Assembly: GCA_016297495.1 (NCBI GenBank)
Contig: JAEDGN010000036.1
Coordinates: forward strand, 1-25,908
DNA: 25,908 nt
Direction: 5' to 3'
Origin: Coprococcus sp.
GTDB taxonomy: Bacteria; Bacillota; Clostridia; Lachnospirales; Lachnospiraceae
Below, piece after piece: positions 23,020 to 25,908 of the stretch. The first letter of the stretch is position 1. Every line of letters starts with the position of its first letter. A model generated the notes under the pieces. The model was not told the origin of the DNA. It searched no databases and saw only the letters and a list, made by a program, of their open reading frames with translations. Both the position numbers and the translations under genes were made by a program.

Positions 23020-24345
23020 GTGCATAAAATTGGTAAAAAAGGCGGTGTGCATCCGTTTGAAGGGAAGAAGCTTTCCGAGGATAAGCCAATCGTAAAGCTT
23101 GAGCCGAAGGGTGAACTGGTGTATCCATTGTCACAGCATATTGGTGCACCTGCCAGACCTTTGGTGAAAAAAGGCGATCAGGTCCTTGTGGGTCAGATAA
23201 TCGGAGAAGCCAGTGGATTCATTTCTGCGAATGTACTGAGTTCTGTGTCCGGTACGGTTAAGGCTGTTGAAAAACGCCGGGTCGTAAATGGAACGATGAC
23301 AGACTGTATTGTTGTGGAAAATGATGGCAGCTACACCACAGTGGAGGGATTTGGCAATGAAAGAGATTATTCTGCCATGTCCAGGGAGGAGATTGTGGAT
23401 GCCGTTAAACAGGCCGGTATTGTTGGTCTGGGAGGTGCGGGATTCCCTACCCATGTGAAGTTGATGCCGAAGGAGCCCGACAAGATTGAATATGTAATTG
23501 CCAACGGTGCTGAGTGTGAACCGTATCTGACGTCGGATTATCGTCTGATGCTGGAGGAGGCAGAGAAGATCGTCGGCGGACTGAAGGTCATGCTGGCATT
23601 ATTCCCGAATGCCAAAGGGGTTATTGGTATTGAAGATAATAAAACGGAAGCAATTAAAAAACTGTCAGAAATTGTTAAAAATGAAACAAAGATTGAGGTG
23701 TGCCCTCTGAAGACAAAGTATCCTCAGGGCGGTGAACGTTCTCTGATCTATGCTGTCACCGGAAGAAAGATCAATTCCTCTATGCTTCCTGCAGATGCAG
23801 GTTGTATTGTTGATAATGTGGATACAATTGCTTCTATTTATATGGCAGTCTGCAAGTCAACACCGCTGATCCGTAAGATTATTACCATTACCGGTGAAGC
23901 AGTTGCGGATCCGAAGAATTTTGAGGTACGTCTTGGAACCAATTATCAGGAACTGATTGAAGCAGCAGGTGGTTTTGCGGTTGAACCGGAGAAGGTGATA
24001 TCCGGTGGTACGATGATGGGACAGGCACAGTTTGATCTGAATGTGCCGGTTGCCAAGACTTCATCAGCATTTACCTGTCTGACGAAGGATGAGGTGGCAG
24101 CCCAGGAACCGACGGCCTGTATTCGGTGCGGACGCTGTGTTCAGGCTTGTCCGAGCCGGATCGTTCCGCAGAAGATGTACAGAGCAGCCATCAAGAATGA
24201 TCTGGAGCAGTTTGAAAAATTAAATGGCATGGAGTGTATGGAGTGCGGAAGCTGCTCATTTATCTGCCCGGCCAGACTGCAGCTGACACAGGCCTTTAAA
24301 GAAACGCGAAAGGCTGTTATGGCCAGCCGCAGGAAGAAAGCGTAG
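23020..24345 (+). CDS. rnfC: Rnf complex subunit RnfC (ferredoxin:NAD+ oxidoreductase)
   Basis: Peripheral NADH- and FMN-binding subunit of the membrane Rnf complex, which couples electron flow from reduced ferredoxin to NAD+ with Na+ or H+ pumping. 441 residues. Seen: the N-terminal GGVHPFEGK, biotin-like barrel region to about 85, the flavin/NADH site VGLGGAGFPTHVK (135-147) and NGAECEPYLT, and two 4Fe-4S motifs, C367-C370-C373-C377 and C406-C409-C412-C416. The GTG at 23020 is the only start that keeps the conserved N-terminus, but upstream there is only a weak ribosome site in ATTGGTTAAAGT. No convincing promoter was found between the palindrome and this start. First gene of the rnfCDG order usual in clostridia. 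Confidence 0.94.
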   Translation: MHKIGKKGGVHPFEGKKLSEDKPIVKLEPKGELVYPLSQHIGAPARPLVKKGDQVLVGQIIGEASGFISANVLSSVSGTVKAVEKRRVVNGTMTDCIVVENDGSYTTVEGFGNERDYSAMSREEIVDAVKQAGIVGLGGAGFPTHVKLMPKEPDKIEYVIANGAECEPYLTSDYRLMLEEAEKIVGGLKVMLALFPNAKGVIGIEDNKTEAIKKLSEIVKNETKIEVCPLKTKYPQGGERSLIYAVTGRKINSSMLPADAGCIVDNVDTIASIYMAVCKSTPLIRKIITITGEAVADPKNFEVRLGTNYQELIEAAGGFAVEPEKVISGGTMMGQAQFDLNVPVAKTSSAFTCLTKDEVAAQEPTACIRCGRCVQACPSRIVPQKMYRAAIKNDLEQFEKLNGMECMECGSCSFICPARLQLTQAFKETRKAVMASRRKKA

Positions 24346-24356
24346 GAGGAGCTGAC

Positions 24357-25277
24357 ATGAGTAAATTATTAAATGTATCCGCGTCGCCGCATGTCAGAAG
24401 CAGTGTGACGACACCGGTTCTGATGTATGATGTGGCTATCGCGATGATTCCTGCCGCTTTATTCGGTATTTATCATTTTGGAATAAAGTCATTGCTGATC
24501 ATACTGGTGACTGTGGCCACCTGTATGCTGAGTGAATATGTGTATGAGAGCCTGATGGGAAGGCCGGTAACGGTCAGTGACGGCAGTGCACTGGTAACAG
24601 GCCTCATCCTTGCATTGAATATGCCGCCGGAAGTTCCGCTGTGGATACCGATGCTGGGTGGTGTATTTGCGATTATTGTTGTTAAGCAGCTGTTTGGCGG
24701 TCTTGGACAGAACTTTATGAATCCGGCGCTGGCGGCCAGATGCTTCCTTCTCATTTCATTTGCAGGAAGAATGTCAACCTTTACCGTTGATGGTGTCAGC
24801 ACAGCAACACCGCTGGCAGTAATGAGAAACGGCCAGTCTGTCAGTGTGGCGGCATCCTTCTTCGGAATGATTCCGGGAACCATCGGTGAGGTATCCGTAC
24901 TGGCGCTGCTTATCGGTGCGGTTTATCTGCTGGTGAAGAAGGTTATTACCTTACATATTCCTGGAACCTATATCCTGACCTTTGCGATCATGATGTTTTT
25001 ATTTGGCGGCATGGATATCCATTATACATTGGCCCAGGTATGCAGCGGCGGTCTGATCTTCGGTGCTTTCTTTATGGCAACGGATTATGTTACAAGCCCT
25101 GTAACGAAGAACGGAAGAATCCTCTTTGGTATCCTGCTTGGTGTGCTGACAGCTGTCTTCCGTCTGTGGGGCGGTTCTGCAGAGGGCGTATCCTATGCGA
25201 TCATCTTCTGTAATATTCTTGTTCCTCTGATTGAAAAGGTAACCCTTCCGAAAGCATTTGGAAAGGAGGCCAGGTAA
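24357..25277 (+). CDS. rnfD: Rnf complex membrane subunit RnfD
   Basis: Integral membrane flavoprotein subunit of Rnf, related to NqrB. 306 residues with about nine hydrophobic segments. The opening LNVSASPHVRSSVTTPVLMYDVAIAMIP-type sequence is conserved in the family, as are VTVSDGSALVTGLILALNMPP and GLGQNFMNPALAARCFL. The covalent FMN site is the DGVSTATPL stretch at 145-153, with T151 the likely attachment residue. AGGAGG lies just before the ATG at 24357, which is 11 bases after rnfC. The C-terminus overlaps the ribosome site of rnfG. Confidence 0.95.
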   Translation: MSKLLNVSASPHVRSSVTTPVLMYDVAIAMIPAALFGIYHFGIKSLLIILVTVATCMLSEYVYESLMGRPVTVSDGSALVTGLILALNMPPEVPLWIPMLGGVFAIIVVKQLFGGLGQNFMNPALAARCFLLISFAGRMSTFTVDGVSTATPLAVMRNGQSVSVAASFFGMIPGTIGEVSVLALLIGAVYLLVKKVITLHIPGTYILTFAIMMFLFGGMDIHYTLAQVCSGGLIFGAFFMATDYVTSPVTKNGRILFGILLGVLTAVFRLWGGSAEGVSYAIIFCNILVPLIEKVTLPKAFGKEAR

Positions 25278-25278
25278 T

Positions 25279-25893
25279 ATGGGCGGATTTATGAAAGATG
25301 CTGTTAAATTATTTATTATTACCCTGATATCCGGTCTGTGCCTCGGCGCTGTATACGGGATGACCAAGACGACCATCGAGCAGCAGCAGATCGCGGCCCA
25401 GCTGGAGACCTACAAGGTTGTTTACGCAGAAGCTGCGAATTTCCAGAATAATGATGCGCTGACAGAGCAGGTAGATGATTTTGGCAATGTGCTGGCTGAA
25501 TCCGGTCTGGATCTTGGTAATGCCGGTATTGAAAGTGTGCTGGAGGCTGTAGACGGATCGGGCAATGTCATAGGACATATGCTGAATGTCTATAGTAAGG
25601 ATGGATACGGCGGAACAATTGAATTGTCCGTTGGTATTACCAGTGAAGGTGAGATTACGGGTATTGGTTTCCTGACTCTGGAAGAAACGGCCGGCCTTGG
25701 CATGAAAGCCAAAGAACCTGCTTTCAAGGATCAGTTTACCGGAAAGAATGCAGAACAGCTTGTCCTGACCAAGTCAGGTGCTTCTGCAGACAATGAGATC
25801 GATGCCATCAGTGGTGCGACGATCACATCGACGGCTGTTACCAATGCTGTCAATGCTGCCCTTTATTTTGCACATAACTGCATTTCTCAGTAG
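25279..25893 (+). CDS. rnfG: Rnf complex FMN-binding subunit RnfG
   Basis: Periplasm-side (here extracytoplasmic) flavoprotein subunit of Rnf, related to NqrC. 204 residues with one N-terminal membrane anchor (LFIITLISGLCLGAVYGMTK, about 11-30) and an FMN-binding domain ending in SGAT (178-181) within DAISGATITSTAV, where T181 carries FMN through a phosphoester bond. GGAGG lies 9 bases before the ATG at 25279. An ATG at 25291 and an in-frame TTG at 25258 are less well supported. It starts 1 base after the rnfD stop. Confidence 0.93.
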   Translation: MGGFMKDAVKLFIITLISGLCLGAVYGMTKTTIEQQQIAAQLETYKVVYAEAANFQNNDALTEQVDDFGNVLAESGLDLGNAGIESVLEAVDGSGNVIGHMLNVYSKDGYGGTIELSVGITSEGEITGIGFLTLEETAGLGMKAKEPAFKDQFTGKNAEQLVLTKSGASADNEIDAISGATITSTAVTNAVNAALYFAHNCISQ

Positions 25894-25904
25894 GAGGTAG
25901 AAAG

Positions 25905-25908
25905 ATGA
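25905..25908 (+). CDS. Start of the next Rnf gene (partial, expected rnfE)
   Basis: TAGGAGG followed by an ATG at 25905 marks a new start 11 bases after rnfG, and the window ends one base later. From the usual clostridial order rnfCDGEAB, this should be rnfE; nothing of the protein itself can be seen. Confidence 0.4.

Overview
The window looks like chromosomal DNA from an anaerobic, gut-type Gram-positive of the class Clostridia, probably Lachnospiraceae. The grounds are an Rnf operon beginning rnfC-rnfD-rnfG, strong GGAGG ribosome binding sites, moderate GC, an SLH-domain surface protein, an LCP-family attachment enzyme and a sporulation-type D,D-carboxypeptidase. The family-level placement is inference; no rRNA or tRNA gene is present to anchor it.

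Positions 1-8865 (+) hold the downstream part of a surface-polysaccharide operon: UDP-GlcNAc 2-epimerase (wecB), a GT4 and a GT2 glycosyltransferase, a large protein fusing a Wzy-like polymerase to a complete Stealth sugar-phosphate transferase, a pyruvyl transferase, a Wzx-type flippase and a hexapeptide O-acyltransferase. Junctions are tight or overlapping, and a bidirectional terminator closes the operon. On the opposite strand lies a secreted transglutaminase-like protein with three SLH repeats (8928-10496). Next come the membrane priming sugar-phosphate transferase (10714-12132) and an LCP-family ligase (12202-13677). Together these can start, extend, decorate, export and attach a wall glycan. 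The epimerase and Stealth domain suggest ManNAc-1-phosphate linkages. The epimerase, pyruvyl transferase and SLH protein suggest a pyruvylated ManNAc glycan that anchors SLH proteins. Both are inferences.

Positions 13803-19690 are mixed housekeeping genes: a lone altronate dehydratase (-), a DEDDh exonuclease with a four-Cys cluster (+), a short solitary tyrosine recombinase with two catalytic residues replaced by Gln (-), a DacF-type D-Ala-D-Ala carboxypeptidase (-), and a PaaI-type hotdog thioesterase (+) divergent from it. Several have clear sigma-A-type promoters, often with an extended -10, and two have palindromes overlapping the promoter.

Positions 19718-22899 hold ilvB-ilvN-trmB and an unrecognised 52-residue protein, behind a promoter and a leader with a possible Ile/Leu-containing leader peptide. 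A perfect 27-bp-stem palindromic repeat (22927-22988) then separates this from rnfC-rnfD-rnfG. The window ends at the first codon of the next gene, expected to be rnfE. The strongest leads are the Wzy-Stealth fusion, the catalytically altered recombinase, the palindromic repeat and the ilv leader.
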